Shown here one piece after another: positions 8,291 to 17,818 of a stretch of 64,000 nucleotides of DNA (the first letter of the stretch is position 1; every line of letters starts with the position of its first letter). The notes beneath the pieces were generated by a model. It did not search any database, was not told the origin of the DNA, and saw only the letters and a list, made by a program, of their open reading frames with translations. The stretch comes from Pseudoclavibacter endophyticus (GTDB lineage: Bacteria; Actinomycetota; Actinomycetes; Actinomycetales; Microbacteriaceae), in NCBI RefSeq assembly GCF_008831085.1, contig NZ_WBJY01000002.1, positions 434,001-498,000 of the forward strand, read 5' to 3'. A program made the translations under genes and the position numbers.

Positions 8291-9220
8291 TTATGCCTCC
8301 ATGCGGTCGAGGTAGTCGAGCAGCACGCCCTCGCGCATGGCCCACGGCGACACATCGAGCTCGTTGATGTCGAACGCGCGCATGACCTCCGAGAGCACGA
8401 CGCCGCCGGCCACGATCTGGAACGCGCGATCCGAGGTGATACCCGGCAGCGCCTTCCGTGACTCGGCCGGCATCTTCGCGAGGCGCGGCACCCACTCGTC
8501 GAGCTGCCAGGTGCGCAGCGTCGTGCGGTCGTTCGCGCCGACGCCCTCGACGACCGAGCCGGCGAGCCGGGCGAGCGATCGGATCGTCTTCGACGACCCG
8601 ACGAACTGATCGGCGCGATCGGCGCCGTCGAACGCCGCTCGAGCATCCGTGATCACTCGGCGGGCGTGCTGCCGGAGCTCGTCGAGCTGCTGTTCGCGCG
8701 GCGGGTCGTTGTGCAGGTACGTGATCGTGGAACGCCCGGCGCCGAGCGGAAGCGACATCGCGAGCTGCGGCAGCTCATCGTCGCCGATGGCCAGCTCCAG
8801 CGAACCTCCGCCGATGTCGATGAGCATGATGCGACCGGCGGCCCAGCCGAACCAGCGGCGCACGGCGAGGAACGTCGTCTCGGCCTCGCGCTCGCCCGAC
8901 ATGACGCGCAGGTCGATGCCCGTCTCGGCCTTCACCCGGCGAAGCACCTGCTTGCCGTTCGTGGCCTCACGAATGGCGCTCGTGGCGAGGGGGATGAGGT
9001 CGTCGAGCTGGCTCTTCCTGATCATGCGGGCCGCGTCGTGCATGGCGGCCATGATCGCCTCGACCCCGGCCTTCGAGATCGACCCGTCATCCTGCAGGTA
9101 CCGCATGAGGCGAAGCACGCTCTTCTGCGACGAATGCGGAATCGGGCGCGCGCCCGGGTGCGCGTCCACGATCACGAGGTGGACGGTGTTCGAACCGACG
9201 TCAAGGACTCCGAGGCGCAT
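8291..9220 (-). CDS. ppx: Ppx/GppA phosphatase (exopolyphosphatase/guanosine pentaphosphatase)
   Basis: 309 residues with the ASKHA-fold signatures of the family: phosphate-1 loop VLDVGSNTVHLVIVDAH at the N-terminus, the catalytic-region motif ATSAIREATNG, and IDIGGGSLELAIG (phosphate-2). It would hydrolyse terminal phosphates of polyphosphate or pppGpp. The frame stays open further upstream, but MRLGVLDVGSNT is the conserved family start and a TACAGT box lies 7 nt before it. It is the short single-module actinobacterial type. It converges with the MFS gene and diverges from the acetyltransferase. Confidence 0.9.
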   Translation of the reverse strand: MRLGVLDVGSNTVHLVIVDAHPGARPIPHSSQKSVLRLMRYLQDDGSISKAGVEAIMAAMHDAARMIRKSQLDDLIPLATSAIREATNGKQVLRRVKAETGIDLRVMSGEREAETTFLAVRRWFGWAAGRIMLIDIGGGSLELAIGDDELPQLAMSLPLGAGRSTITYLHNDPPREQQLDELRQHARRVITDARAAFDGADRADQFVGSSKTIRSLARLAGSVVEGVGANDRTTLRTWQLDEWVPRLAKMPAESRKALPGITSDRAFQIVAGGVVLSEVMRAFDINELDVSPWAMREGVLLDYLDRMEA

Positions 9221-9256
9221 TCGCCCCACTGTACTGGCGCGGCGTAAGCTGACAGG

Positions 9257-9766
9257 ATGCACGGGGTCACCATCCGTCGCGCGAAAACCGCCGACGTCGT
9301 CGCCATTCATGGCCTCATTCAACCCCTGGTCAGGCAGAACATCCTCCTGCGAAAAGATCTCGTGGTGCTCTACGAGTCGGTGCAGGAGTTTCGCGTGGCC
9401 GAGACGGCGGACGGCGAGCTCGTCGCCTGCGGCGCGCTGCACGTGCTCTGGCTCGACCTCGGCGAGATCCGCACGATCGTGACGAGCGATGCGGTGCGCG
9501 GCAAGGGTGTCGGGCACCAGATGCTCGAGCACCTCGTCGACGACGCCCGCGAGCTCGGCCTCAAGCGCCTGTTCTGCCTCACCTTCGAGACCGACTTCTT
9601 CCGGCGGCACGGGTTCGAGGCCGTCGCCGAGCAGATCGTCGACGACCAGGTGTACGCCGAGATGCGGCGCTCGCCCGACGAGGGCGTGCACGAGTTCCTC
9701 GATCTGCCGTGGGTCAAGCCCAATACGCTCGGCAACACGCGCATGGTCAAGCGCCTTGACGACTGA
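9257..9766 (+). CDS. GNAT amino-acid N-acetyltransferase, ArgA-like
   Basis: 169 residues, one GNAT domain. The acetyl-CoA loop is VRGKGVGHQML. The later LTFETDFFRRHGFEAV segment and the ending with KPNTLGNTRMVKR match the stand-alone actinobacterial N-acetylglutamate synthase family, which starts arginine biosynthesis. The ATG at 9257 follows a TAAGCT -10 box (9245-9250) by 6 nt, so the mRNA is leaderless. A different small-molecule acetylation is possible. Confidence 0.82.
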   Translation: MHGVTIRRAKTADVVAIHGLIQPLVRQNILLRKDLVVLYESVQEFRVAETADGELVACGALHVLWLDLGEIRTIVTSDAVRGKGVGHQMLEHLVDDARELGLKRLFCLTFETDFFRRHGFEAVAEQIVDDQVYAEMRRSPDEGVHEFLDLPWVKPNTLGNTRMVKRLDD

Positions 9767-9846
9767 ATCCGCGCTCTGGGTTCATTCCGGTGAGCCCCGG
9801 ACTGGCGCGCGATTGGGCGGTTGTGCAGTCTGCTCGTCGCCGCGCG

Positions 9847-9868
9847 TTTACCCGCTGCTCACCTCGCG
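9847..9868 (+). promoter_or_regulatory. Possible Pho-type direct repeat upstream of the nuclease gene
   Basis: TTTACCC at 9847 is followed 11 bp later by CTCACCT at 9858, the 11-bp period of direct repeats bound by PhoP/PhoR regulators in actinobacteria. A related TTTACCTG (13893-13900) precedes the 5'-nucleotidase gene. Both genes are typical phosphate-starvation enzymes. The match is loose and inferred by eye. Confidence 0.3.
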
Positions 9869-9935
9869 CAACCGTGGGTGTCGCGGGGTGACAGTACGGT
9901 GCGGGTGATTCCCAGGTCACTACCGTGAGGCTCCC

Positions 9936-12900
9936 ATGAAACTTTCCCGCATCCTCGCCATCGCGGCGGCGGCGGTCACCGTCGGCGCGCTCGGCGCAGC
10001 AGTGCAACCGGCCGCGCCCGCAAGTGCAGCGCCCGCCGGCGACAACGTCGTCATCAACGAGGTCTACGGCGGCGGTGGCAACTCCGGCTCCACCTACACC
10101 CACGACTTCATCGAGCTCTACAACCCCGCGAACGCACCCATCTCGATCGACGGATGGGCGCTGCACTACGCATCGGCCAGCGGCGGCTGGGGCGGCACGA
10201 CCACGCTGGCGGGCACGATCGCCCCGGGCGGTTACTTCCTCGTGCAGCAGTCAGCGGGATCGGGCGGCACCGAGGCCCTCCCGGAGCCCGATGCCGTCGG
10301 CTCGCTCAGCATGAGCGGCACCACCGGTCGCGTCATCCTCACGTCGAGCGCCGACAGGCCATCGTCGCCGCCGGCGGGCGACTTCGTGTCGGCGGGCATG
10401 GCGGGCTACGTCGACGGCATCGGATGGGGCCCCAACGCGGCAGGTTACGAGGGAAGCGCGGCCGCGGCCACGCAGAACGCCACCTCGACGGCTCGTGTTT
10501 CCGCCGGCGTCGACACCGACAACAACGCCAACGACTTCGCGACCGGCACCCCGACGCCGCAGAACTCCGGCGGTGAGGGCACGACCCCGCCGACCACGAC
10601 CCCACCGACCACGCCGCCGCCCGGGCCCGCAACGCCCCGCGAGATCTCCGAGATCCAGGGCCCCGGCATGGCGTCGCCGTTCGAGGGCGACACGGTCGAG
10701 ACCACGGGCGTCGTGACCGCGGTCTACGCGACCGGCGGTCTCGGCGGCTTCAACATCCAGGAGCCCGGCGAGGCCGACCCCGCCTCGCACGACGCCTCGA
10801 CGGGCATCTTCGTGTACGGGCCGTCGTTCGCGACCTCGGTCGAGATCGGCGATTCGGTGAGCGTCACCGGCGTCGTCGGCGAGCGCTTCGGCTCGACGCA
10901 GATCTCGGCGAGCGCGGTGACGCAGCTCGTCGAGCCGCTCGCCCCGGTCGTTCCCGCCGCGGTCGAGTGGCCCGAGACCGACGACGAGCGCGAGGTCTGG
11001 GAGCACATGCTCATCGAGCCTGCGGGCACCTACATCGTCGCCGACAACTACAGCCTCAACCAGTACGGCGAGATCGGTCTCGCGGTCGGCGACCAGCCGC
11101 TCGTGACCCCGACCGAGGCCGGCGCGCCCCTCAGCGACGAAGCGCAGGCACAGCTCGAGTACAACGAGGCGCACAGTGTGATCCTCGACGACGGCGCAAC
11201 GACCGACTTCCTCGAGCGTTCGGGCGGTTCGATGGTCAACGCGCACCTGCCGCTTCCGTACCTCACCATCGACAACCCCGTTCGCGTCGGTGCGGAGGTC
11301 TCGTTCACCGACCCCGTCGTCGTGCACTTCGACTACAGCTCGTACCGCTTCCAGCCGACGGTGCCGCTCACCGGCGACAACCCCGAGGATGCGCCCGCTA
11401 CGTTCGAGAACGACCGCACGACGTCGCCCGCCGACGTGGGTGGCTCGCTCACGCTCGGCACGTTCAACGTGCTCAACTACTTCACGTCACTCGGTGAGGA
11501 CTACTGCACGGCCAACCAGAACTACCGCGACCGCGATGGCAACCCCATTGCGGCGAACAACTGCCTGCCGCGCGGCGCCTGGGACACCGAGAACTTCGAG
11601 CGCCAGCAGGTGAAGATCGTCGAGGCCATCAACGCGCTCGACACCGACATCGTCTCGCTCGAAGAGATCGAAGACTCGAGCGACTTCGGCCTTGATCGCG
11701 ACACCGCGCTCTCCGCCCTCGTCGATGCACTCAACGAGGCCGCCGGAAGCGAGAAGTGGGCGTACGTGCCCTCGCCGTCCGTCATCCCCGCGACGGGTGA
11801 CGACGTGATCCGCACCGCCTTCATCTACCAGCCGGCAACGGTCGAGCTCGACGGCGAGTCGGAGATTCTCGACGACGCCGCGTTCTCGAACGGCCGCGCT
11901 CCGCTCTCGCAGACGTTCGTCGACTCGGCCAGCGGCGAGAAGCTCGTCGTCATCGTGAACCACTTCAAGTCGAAGGGCGGCAGCGGCTCGGGCGACAATG
12001 AGGACCGTGACGACGCCGTCGGCCCCGCTGGCGCCGTCGGTGGCTGGAACGGCGACCGCACCCGCCAGGCCGAGGCACTCGTCGCATTCGCCGACGAGCA
12101 GCAGGCGGCCGCCGGCACCGACCTCGTGTTCCTGGTCGGCGACTTCAACGCCTACTCGAAGGAGACACCGGCCACGACGATCGAGGCGGCCGGATACGCC
12201 AATCTGACGTCGACGATGAGCGACAACTACTCGTACCTCTTCGACGGCACGGTCGGTTCGCTCGACCACGTCTTCGCGTCGAACGCCGCGCTCGAGTACG
12301 TCACGGGCGCCGATGTGTGGCCAATCAACGCGAACGAGCAGATCGCCCAGGAGTATTCGCGCTACAACTACAACATTGTGCCGCTGTACGACGAGACGAT
12401 GTTCCGTTCGTCCGACCACAACCCCGCCGTCGTCGGTCTGCAGCTGAGCGAGACGCCGCCGACGACCGAGCCGCCGGTGACGACGCCGCCGACGACCGAG
12501 CCGCCGGTGACGACGCCGCCGACGACCGAGCCGCCGGTGACGACGCCGCCGACGACCGAGCCGGTTCCCGGCGAGCCGACAGTCTCCGTGCCCGGCGTGA
12601 TCACCGACGCCGAGCTCAGCGAGTCGGGCCTGCCGGTCGAGGCCGCCGGGTTCGAGCCCGAGGTGCCCGTGACGGTCGAGATCCTCTACCCGGACGGCAC
12701 GAGCATCACGGTGGAGTTCGAGGACCCCGCCACGACGATGCCCGCCGTCGACGGCACCCTGGCGTTCACGGTGTGGTCACAGGGCATTGCGGCGGCCGGC
12801 GACTACCGCATCGTGCTCACGCAGGGCGACCTGACCGCGAGCGCCGAGTTCACGGTCATCGCGTCGGTGGTCACGCCGACCACCCCCGGGGCGACCACCC

Positions 12901-13055
12901 CCGGCGCGACCGCTCCGCCGGCCTTCGATGGCGGCGAAGACCTCGCGCGGACCGGAGGCGATGACACGGCATGGGCCTTCGGGCTCGGCGCCGTGCTGCT
13001 CGCGGCCGGCGCGCTCACGGTGTTCGGTCTCCGTCGCCGCCAGGCTGCGGGGTAA
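9936..13055 (+). CDS. ExeM/NucH-type extracellular nuclease with cell-wall anchor
   Basis: 1039 residues. Domains in order: a Sec signal peptide (KLSRILAIAAAAVTVGAL... ASAA), a lamin-tail domain (VVINEVYGGGGNSGS... DFIELYN), a Thr/Pro linker, an OB-fold region (about 230-330), and an endonuclease/exonuclease/phosphatase domain (LGTFNVLNYF; SLEEIED; VNHFKSKGGS; LVGDFNAY; SSDHNPAVV carrying the catalytic Asp-His). Then come four TTEPPVTTPP repeats, an Ig-like part, and LARTG plus a hydrophobic helix and RRR, a sortase-type anchor. It would degrade extracellular DNA/RNA at the surface. The ATG at 9936 has GTGAGG upstream. It is next to a similarly anchored 5'-nucleotidase. Confidence 0.88.
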   Translation: MKLSRILAIAAAAVTVGALGAAVQPAAPASAAPAGDNVVINEVYGGGGNSGSTYTHDFIELYNPANAPISIDGWALHYASASGGWGGTTTLAGTIAPGGYFLVQQSAGSGGTEALPEPDAVGSLSMSGTTGRVILTSSADRPSSPPAGDFVSAGMAGYVDGIGWGPNAAGYEGSAAAATQNATSTARVSAGVDTDNNANDFATGTPTPQNSGGEGTTPPTTTPPTTPPPGPATPREISEIQGPGMASPFEGDTVETTGVVTAVYATGGLGGFNIQEPGEADPASHDASTGIFVYGPSFATSVEIGDSVSVTGVVGERFGSTQISASAVTQLVEPLAPVVPAAVEWPETDDEREVWEHMLIEPAGTYIVADNYSLNQYGEIGLAVGDQPLVTPTEAGAPLSDEAQAQLEYNEAHSVILDDGATTDFLERSGGSMVNAHLPLPYLTIDNPVRVGAEVSFTDPVVVHFDYSSYRFQPTVPLTGDNPEDAPATFENDRTTSPADVGGSLTLGTFNVLNYFTSLGEDYCTANQNYRDRDGNPIAANNCLPRGAWDTENFERQQVKIVEAINALDTDIVSLEEIEDSSDFGLDRDTALSALVDALNEAAGSEKWAYVPSPSVIPATGDDVIRTAFIYQPATVELDGESEILDDAAFSNGRAPLSQTFVDSASGEKLVVIVNHFKSKGGSGSGDNEDRDDAVGPAGAVGGWNGDRTRQAEALVAFADEQQAAAGTDLVFLVGDFNAYSKETPATTIEAAGYANLTSTMSDNYSYLFDGTVGSLDHVFASNAALEYVTGADVWPINANEQIAQEYSRYNYNIVPLYDETMFRSSDHNPAVVGLQLSETPPTTEPPVTTPPTTEPPVTTPPTTEPPVTTPPTTEPVPGEPTVSVPGVITDAELSESGLPVEAAGFEPEVPVTVEILYPDGTSITVEFEDPATTMPAVDGTLAFTVWSQGIAAAGDYRIVLTQGDLTASAEFTVIASVVTPTTPGATTPGATAPPAFDGGEDLARTGGDDTAWAFGLGAVLLAAGALTVFGLRRRQAAG
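12466..12562 (+). repeat. 30-bp tandem repeats encoding TTEPPVTTPP
   Basis: Three near-perfect 30-bp units plus a partial fourth (GACGACCGAGCCGCCGGTGA core) encode a flexible Thr/Pro spacer between the nuclease domain and the wall-anchoring part. They are coding, in frame, and likely variable in copy number. Confidence 0.85.
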
Positions 13056-13083
13056 TACCGCCGTCGGCGCACCCTCCGGGCGA

Positions 13084-13138
13084 CGCTGAGACGCCGCGGC
13101 TCATCGGGCTTCCCCTGGTGAGCCGCGGCGTTTCAGCG
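13084..13138 (+). terminator. Strong hairpin terminator after the nuclease gene
   Basis: A 20-bp stem (arms 13084-13103 and 13119-13138, one mismatch; core ACGCCGCGGCTCA) with a 15-nt loop. It lies 29 nt after the nuclease stop. There is no clear U-tract, as usual for high-GC actinobacteria. Confidence 0.75.
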
Positions 13139-13173
13139 CGGTGGGCCCGCTCGCGCTTCGTACGCTGGCGATC

Positions 13174-13812
13174 ATGGCCAAGCGACACCCAGCATCCGTC
13201 TATCGGCGCCGTCGTATCGCCGTGGCGGTGGTGGCGGTCGTAGTGATCGCGCTCGTGTGGTGGGGCGTTTCGGCCCTCGTCGGGGGAGCGGCGACCAGCG
13301 AGGCGGGCCCGACGCCGACGGCCTCCTCGCCGACCGCCCCATCGACGTCGCCGGCATCCGGAACCCCGAGCGAGTCGCCGGAACCATCGGACGAGCCGTT
13401 GCCGGCGCCGGTGGCCGACTGCACGGCCGACACCGTCATCGTCGAGGCGTTCACGGATGCCCCGTCGTATGCGGAAGGCGTGCAGCCGCAGTTCTCGCTG
13501 CGCGTCACCAACGCTGGCGCGGCCCCGTGCGTCATGGACATCGGCACGGCGACGCAGGTCTACACGGTGACGAGCGGGGCGGACACGATCTGGGTGTCGA
13601 CCGATTGCCAGGAGAACCCGGCCAACGATGTCGTGCAGCTCGAGTCGGGCCAATCGCTCGACGCGCCGGCGATCACGTGGGTCCGTGAACGCTCGACGCC
13701 CGACACGTGCGATGGCGAGCGGCCCGCGGCGGTCGGGGGTGGCGCCACGTACAACCTCGTCGTCTCGATCGGGGGCATCCCATCGGCTCCCGCGACGTTC
13801 GTGCTCGAATAG
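13174..13812 (+). CDS. Hypothetical membrane-anchored extracytoplasmic protein
   Basis: 212 residues: a short basic N-terminus, one transmembrane helix (IAVAVVAVVVIALVWWGVSALV, about 16-37), a Ser/Pro/Thr linker, and a ~130-residue beta-rich exported domain with four Cys that could pair (C in VADCTAD, APCVMD, TDCQEN, PDTCDG). The style resembles DUF4232-like actinobacterial proteins, but I make no firm assignment. The ATG at 13174 follows a TACGCT -10 box (13161-13166) by 7 nt. Confidence 0.7.
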   Translation: MAKRHPASVYRRRRIAVAVVAVVVIALVWWGVSALVGGAATSEAGPTPTASSPTAPSTSPASGTPSESPEPSDEPLPAPVADCTADTVIVEAFTDAPSYAEGVQPQFSLRVTNAGAAPCVMDIGTATQVYTVTSGADTIWVSTDCQENPANDVVQLESGQSLDAPAITWVRERSTPDTCDGERPAAVGGGATYNLVVSIGGIPSAPATFVLE

Positions 13813-13959
13813 GCGACACGCCGGGGCTGACCCGTGCGGGAGATCGCGTGGCCCGCGGTTCCGCCGAAGTTCAACGCGACTCCCGCCCGCGATTTACCTG
13901 AACGTTAGATGTGCGTGTCATGGTGACGCGTCCCCACTCACTCAGGCAGGAGTCATCCC

Positions 13960-16161
13960 GTGACGAAAACCCGACGCACCGTGATCGGCGGCGCGACCGC
14001 GACGATCGCCGGGTGTGCGCTCGCAGCCACCGCGTTCGTTTCCCCCACCGCGGCCGCCGTGCTCACCCCCAACATCATCGAGCCGACACCCGGTGAGACC
14101 CAGCTCAACCTGATCGGCATCAACGACTTCCACGGTCGCATCCTCGACGGCGAAGACTATGCAGCCACCGTGCTGACGGCCCAGCAGGGATTCACCGAGG
14201 CGAACAGCCTCGTCTTCACCGTCGGCGACCACGTCGGAGCGTCGATCTTCGAGTCGTCGATCCTCAATGACGAGCCGGCCATCAACATCCTCAACGAGAT
14301 GGGCGTCGACGCCTTCACTCAGGGCAATCACGAGTTCGACAAGGGCGCGGCCGACGCGATCGACCGCATCGCCCCGCTGACGGACGGCCCCGACCTGGCC
14401 GCGAACTTCGTCGGCCCCGACGGCACGAAGCCGTTCGATGAGTACGCGATCTTCGAGGTCAACGGCGTGAACGTCGCGATCATCGGTGCCGTGACGCAGG
14501 AGACCCCCGCCCTGGTCTCGCCCGACGGCATCGCCGGCTACACGTTCACCGACCCCGTCGAGGCGGTCAACGAGGTCGCCGACCGCCTGACGGCGTCGGG
14601 CGAGGCCGACGTCATCGTCGCGTCCTACCACGAGGGTGCGCCGTTCTCGAACGTGTCCCTCGAGGAGAACGTCGCGGCGAGCAACGTCTTTAACGACATC
14701 GTCAACGGCACGAGCCCCGCGGTCTCGGCGATCTACACGGCGCACTCGCACCGCACGTACGCCTACGACGCACCGATCCCCGGCAGCGAGCAGACCCGCC
14801 CGGTCGTTCAGGGCGGCGAGTACGCGGGCAACATCGCCCAGGTCGTGCTCACCGTCGACGCCGAGAACACCGTGACGGCAGCCGACAGCTCGATCGTGCC
14901 GACGATGGACGCGGCTGACGCGCCGGCCGAGGTCGCCGTCGACCCGCGCCTCGCGAACATCCGCGCGATCATCGACCAGGCGGTCGCCGACGCCGACGAG
15001 GCGGGCAGCGTGCAGATCGGTACGCTCACGGACGACGTCACGCGCGCCAAGGTCTACGACGAGACGGGCGCGATCACGGTTGAGGACGACCGCGCGAACG
15101 CCTCATCGCTCGGCGACGTGGTCGCTACGTCGATGCTCGAGTCGGTCGGCGGTACCGGCCGCGCCGTCGACCTCGCCGTCATGAACCCGGGCGGTCTTCG
15201 CGCTGACCTGATCAACGACGACGGTGTGCTGACCTACAAGGATGCGGCGACGGTGCTTCCGTTCGCGAACAACCTGTCTGTTGCGACCGTGGCGGGCGAC
15301 ACGCTCAAGCAGATCCTCGAGCAGCAGTGGCAGACCGATGCCGAGGGCAACGTTCCGAGCCGCCCCTACCTGCAGCTCGGCATCTCGGACGGCTTCACGT
15401 ACACGTACGACGCGTCACGCCCCGAGGGTGACCGCATCACGGGCATGTACCTCTTCGGCGAGGCGGTGACGGCGGAGGGCACCTACAACGTCGTCGCTCC
15501 GACGTTCCTCGCGGCCGGTGGCGACAACTTCCGCGCCTTCACGAACGCGAGCGAGGTCGCCGACACGGGCCTCATCGACCTCGACGCCTTCGTCTCGTGG
15601 ATCCAGAGCCAGGAGGACGGCGTCGCCCCGAACCAGCAGCGCAACTCCTTCGAGGTCGCTGGCTTCCCGTCGGAGCCGATCGCCTGCGGTGACTCGGCCA
15701 CGTTCCAGGTCAGCAAGACCGATATGGGCTCGCTCGGCGCGATCCAGAACACCGAGCTGACGGCAACCGCCTACGTCGAGGATCAGGCCGGCGAGGCCAC
15801 GACCGTCGAGGTCGGCACGGCCACGGTCACCGACGGTGCAGCGGAGCTGGTCGTCACGATCCCTGCCGACTTCCTCACCGACACGTTCGAGATCGTGCTG
15901 GAGGCGCAGCCGTCCGGCTCGTACGTGATCCTCCCGATCGAGGTCACGTGCGACGACGACGGCGGGGTGGTCCCCTCGCCGACCGAGACGGTCGACGTGC
16001 CCGACACGACGACGCCTCCTCCGGCTGCCGGTGGCGATGACGACCTCGCCGCCACGGGCGAAGACTCCAATGTGATGTTCTTCGGCATCGCGGCCGCGCT
16101 CGCCGCGCTTGTGCTCGGTGGCACGCTCCTGCTGGTTCGTCGCCGCGCGATGGTCGAGTAG
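13960..16161 (+). CDS. Cell-wall-anchored 5'-nucleotidase/metallophosphoesterase (UshA-like)
   Basis: 733 residues. An N-terminal export signal (TRRTVIGGATATIAGCAL..., possibly twin-arginine) is followed by a metallophosphatase domain with the two-metal motifs GINDFHGRILDGE, TVGDHVGAS, GNHEFDKG and HSHRTY, and by a 5'-nucleotidase C-terminal domain (NPGGLRADL, AGGDNFRAF). The protein ends with LAATG, a hydrophobic helix and RRR, a sortase-like signal. It would remove phosphate from nucleotides released by the upstream nuclease. GTG start with GGCAGGAG upstream. Confidence 0.88.
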   Translation: MTKTRRTVIGGATATIAGCALAATAFVSPTAAAVLTPNIIEPTPGETQLNLIGINDFHGRILDGEDYAATVLTAQQGFTEANSLVFTVGDHVGASIFESSILNDEPAINILNEMGVDAFTQGNHEFDKGAADAIDRIAPLTDGPDLAANFVGPDGTKPFDEYAIFEVNGVNVAIIGAVTQETPALVSPDGIAGYTFTDPVEAVNEVADRLTASGEADVIVASYHEGAPFSNVSLEENVAASNVFNDIVNGTSPAVSAIYTAHSHRTYAYDAPIPGSEQTRPVVQGGEYAGNIAQVVLTVDAENTVTAADSSIVPTMDAADAPAEVAVDPRLANIRAIIDQAVADADEAGSVQIGTLTDDVTRAKVYDETGAITVEDDRANASSLGDVVATSMLESVGGTGRAVDLAVMNPGGLRADLINDDGVLTYKDAATVLPFANNLSVATVAGDTLKQILEQQWQTDAEGNVPSRPYLQLGISDGFTYTYDASRPEGDRITGMYLFGEAVTAEGTYNVVAPTFLAAGGDNFRAFTNASEVADTGLIDLDAFVSWIQSQEDGVAPNQQRNSFEVAGFPSEPIACGDSATFQVSKTDMGSLGAIQNTELTATAYVEDQAGEATTVEVGTATVTDGAAELVVTIPADFLTDTFEIVLEAQPSGSYVILPIEVTCDDDGGVVPSPTETVDVPDTTTPPPAAGGDDDLAATGEDSNVMFFGIAAALAALVLGGTLLLVRRRAMVE

Positions 16162-16199
16162 GCGAACGCCGACCGCGCCGCCTGAGCGGCGCAACGCCT

Positions 16200-16237
16200 G
16201 AACGGGGCGTCACCTCACTACGGGTGGCGCCCCGTTC
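16200..16237 (+). terminator. Hairpin terminator after the 5'-nucleotidase gene
   Basis: GAACGGGGCG at 16200 pairs with CGCCCCGTTC ending at 16237, extended by CACC/GGTG; loop about 8 nt. It lies 39 nt after the stop codon. Confidence 0.7.
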
Positions 16238-16252
16238 GCGCGTTCGACTCGC

Positions 16253-16322
16253 CGACGATCGAGTGCTGGCAGGTGTTCGTTTTCGGCTCGAAATCGCGGC
16301 ATCTGCCAGCCACCGATCGTCG
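16253..16322. repeat. Long imperfect inverted repeat between the 5'-nucleotidase and radA
   Basis: Arms of about 23 nt (16253-16275 and 16300-16322) share CGACGATCG and GCTGGCAG with a few mismatches; the spacer is 24 nt. It sits between two convergent genes, so it may terminate radA transcription or be a dispersed palindromic element. Confidence 0.5.
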
Positions 16323-16390
16323 ACATTCGCGCGCGGCGCGCTCCCCGAGGCGACGATGAATCAGGCAGCACGACGGGTGTTGCCGGTGCG

Positions 16391-17737
16391 CTACTCCCCG
16401 CGGGGTGCGGCGGGCAGCAGGGCTCGCCCGATCGCCGCGTGTACCGTTTCGAGCGAGGCGTCGACAACGTCGGTGAGGCCGACCCGCGTTGCTTCGGCTT
16501 CGCGCATGCGCTGCTGCGTCACCGGCCTGATCTCGCCGACGAGGCTGACCTCGCCGATGACGACCGAGCGAGGCTTGGCAGGCCGGTTCATGAGGGCGCT
16601 CGCGAGCGCGGTCGCGATGGCAAGATCGGCGCCGGGCTCGACCAGGCGCATCCCGCCCATGGTCGAGACGTAGACGTCGTGGCCCGCGAAATTGAGCGAC
16701 AGGCGCTGCTGCAAGACCGCCACGAGCATGGCGACGCGACTGGAGTCGACGCCGTTGGTGACCGTGCGCGGGTTGGGGGCGCTGGTTTTCACGACGAGCG
16801 CCTGAATTTCGACGGCCATCGCGCGGCGGCCCTCGAGGGCGACGGTGACGCAGGTGCCCGAGACCGGCGCCCCGCGCTGGGCGAGAAAGAGGCTGGATGG
16901 GTCGGCCACTTCGGTCATGCCGTCGCCGGTCATCTCGAAGCAGCCGACCTCGTCGGTGGCGCCGTAGCGGTTCTTGAGCGTGCGGACGAAGCGGAGGGAG
17001 GTCTGCCGGTCGCCCTCGACGTGCGCCACCACGTCGACGAGGTGCTCAAGGAGTCGTGGGCCCGCGACCTGGCCGTCTTTCGTGACGTGGCCGATGATGA
17101 CGGTCGGCAGGTTGCGGTCTTTCGCGATACGGATGAGCGCTGAGGCGACCTCTCGGACCTGGCTCGGTTGACCGGCGAGCGACGACACGTCGGCGGAGGC
17201 GATCGTCTGGATGGAGTCGGCGATGAAGAGCATGGGATCGACCTGCTCGATGTGGCCGAGGATCGTTGCGAGGTCGGACTCGCTCGCGAGGTACAGCGTG
17301 GGCTGCAGCGCGCCGGTTCGCTCGGCGCGCAGCCGGACCTGCGAGGTCGACTCTTCGGCGCTGACGTAGAGCACGCGCGCACCGGTCGACGCGATGCGCG
17401 CTGCGAGCTCGAGGAGCAGCGTGGATTTGCCGACACCGGGCTCGCCCGACAGCAGCATCGCCGCGCCGGGCACGATGCCGCCGCCCAGCACGCGGTCGAA
17501 CTCACCGATGCCGGTGGGCCAGTAGACGGCGTGATCACTCGCGAGCTTCGTGATGGGCACGGCGCGGCGGTCGTCGGGCACGGCGGCGGCGTCGACACGG
17601 TTGGCGGGGCCGGCCGCGCTGCGCTCGACGACCGTGCCCCACGACCCGCACTCGGTGCACCGACCGAGCCACTTCGCCGATGTCGCCCCGCACTCGGTGC
17701 ACACGTAGCCGGGTGGTCGTGGTCGGGGAGCAGCCAT
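16391..17737 (-). CDS. radA: DNA repair protein RadA (Sms)
   Basis: 448 residues of usual family length. A C4 zinc finger (CTECG...CTECGSW, residues 13-33), Walker A GEPGVGKST (98-106), Walker B LFIADSIQT, the RadA-specific KNRYG motif, and a Lon-protease-like C-terminal domain are all present. It drives branch migration in homologous recombination. MAAPRPRPPGY is chosen as start because the residues before it are not conserved-looking. It runs towards the nucleotidase gene; tRNA-Ser follows in the opposite orientation. Confidence 0.95.
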   Translation of the reverse strand: MAAPRPRPPGYVCTECGATSAKWLGRCTECGSWGTVVERSAAGPANRVDAAAVPDDRRAVPITKLASDHAVYWPTGIGEFDRVLGGGIVPGAAMLLSGEPGVGKSTLLLELAARIASTGARVLYVSAEESTSQVRLRAERTGALQPTLYLASESDLATILGHIEQVDPMLFIADSIQTIASADVSSLAGQPSQVREVASALIRIAKDRNLPTVIIGHVTKDGQVAGPRLLEHLVDVVAHVEGDRQTSLRFVRTLKNRYGATDEVGCFEMTGDGMTEVADPSSLFLAQRGAPVSGTCVTVALEGRRAMAVEIQALVVKTSAPNPRTVTNGVDSSRVAMLVAVLQQRLSLNFAGHDVYVSTMGGMRLVEPGADLAIATALASALMNRPAKPRSVVIGEVSLVGEIRPVTQQRMREAEATRVGLTDVVDASLETVHAAIGRALLPAAPRGE

Positions 17738-17818
17738 GCGAATCAGCCTAGAGCCGCCCTGCGACAGCGCTGCGCCGCGGATTTGCGGCGGGAGTGGCGC
17801 CCGCGTATTCTCTTCGGC

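Noticed and set aside
8291..9691. A longer Ppx/GppA protein starting at 9691
   Set aside because: The extension is antisense to the acetyltransferase gene; the family starts at MRLGVLDVGSNT.
12466..12562. 30-bp repeats in the nuclease gene as a CRISPR-like array
   Set aside because: They are adjoining in-frame TTEPPVTTPP linker codons.
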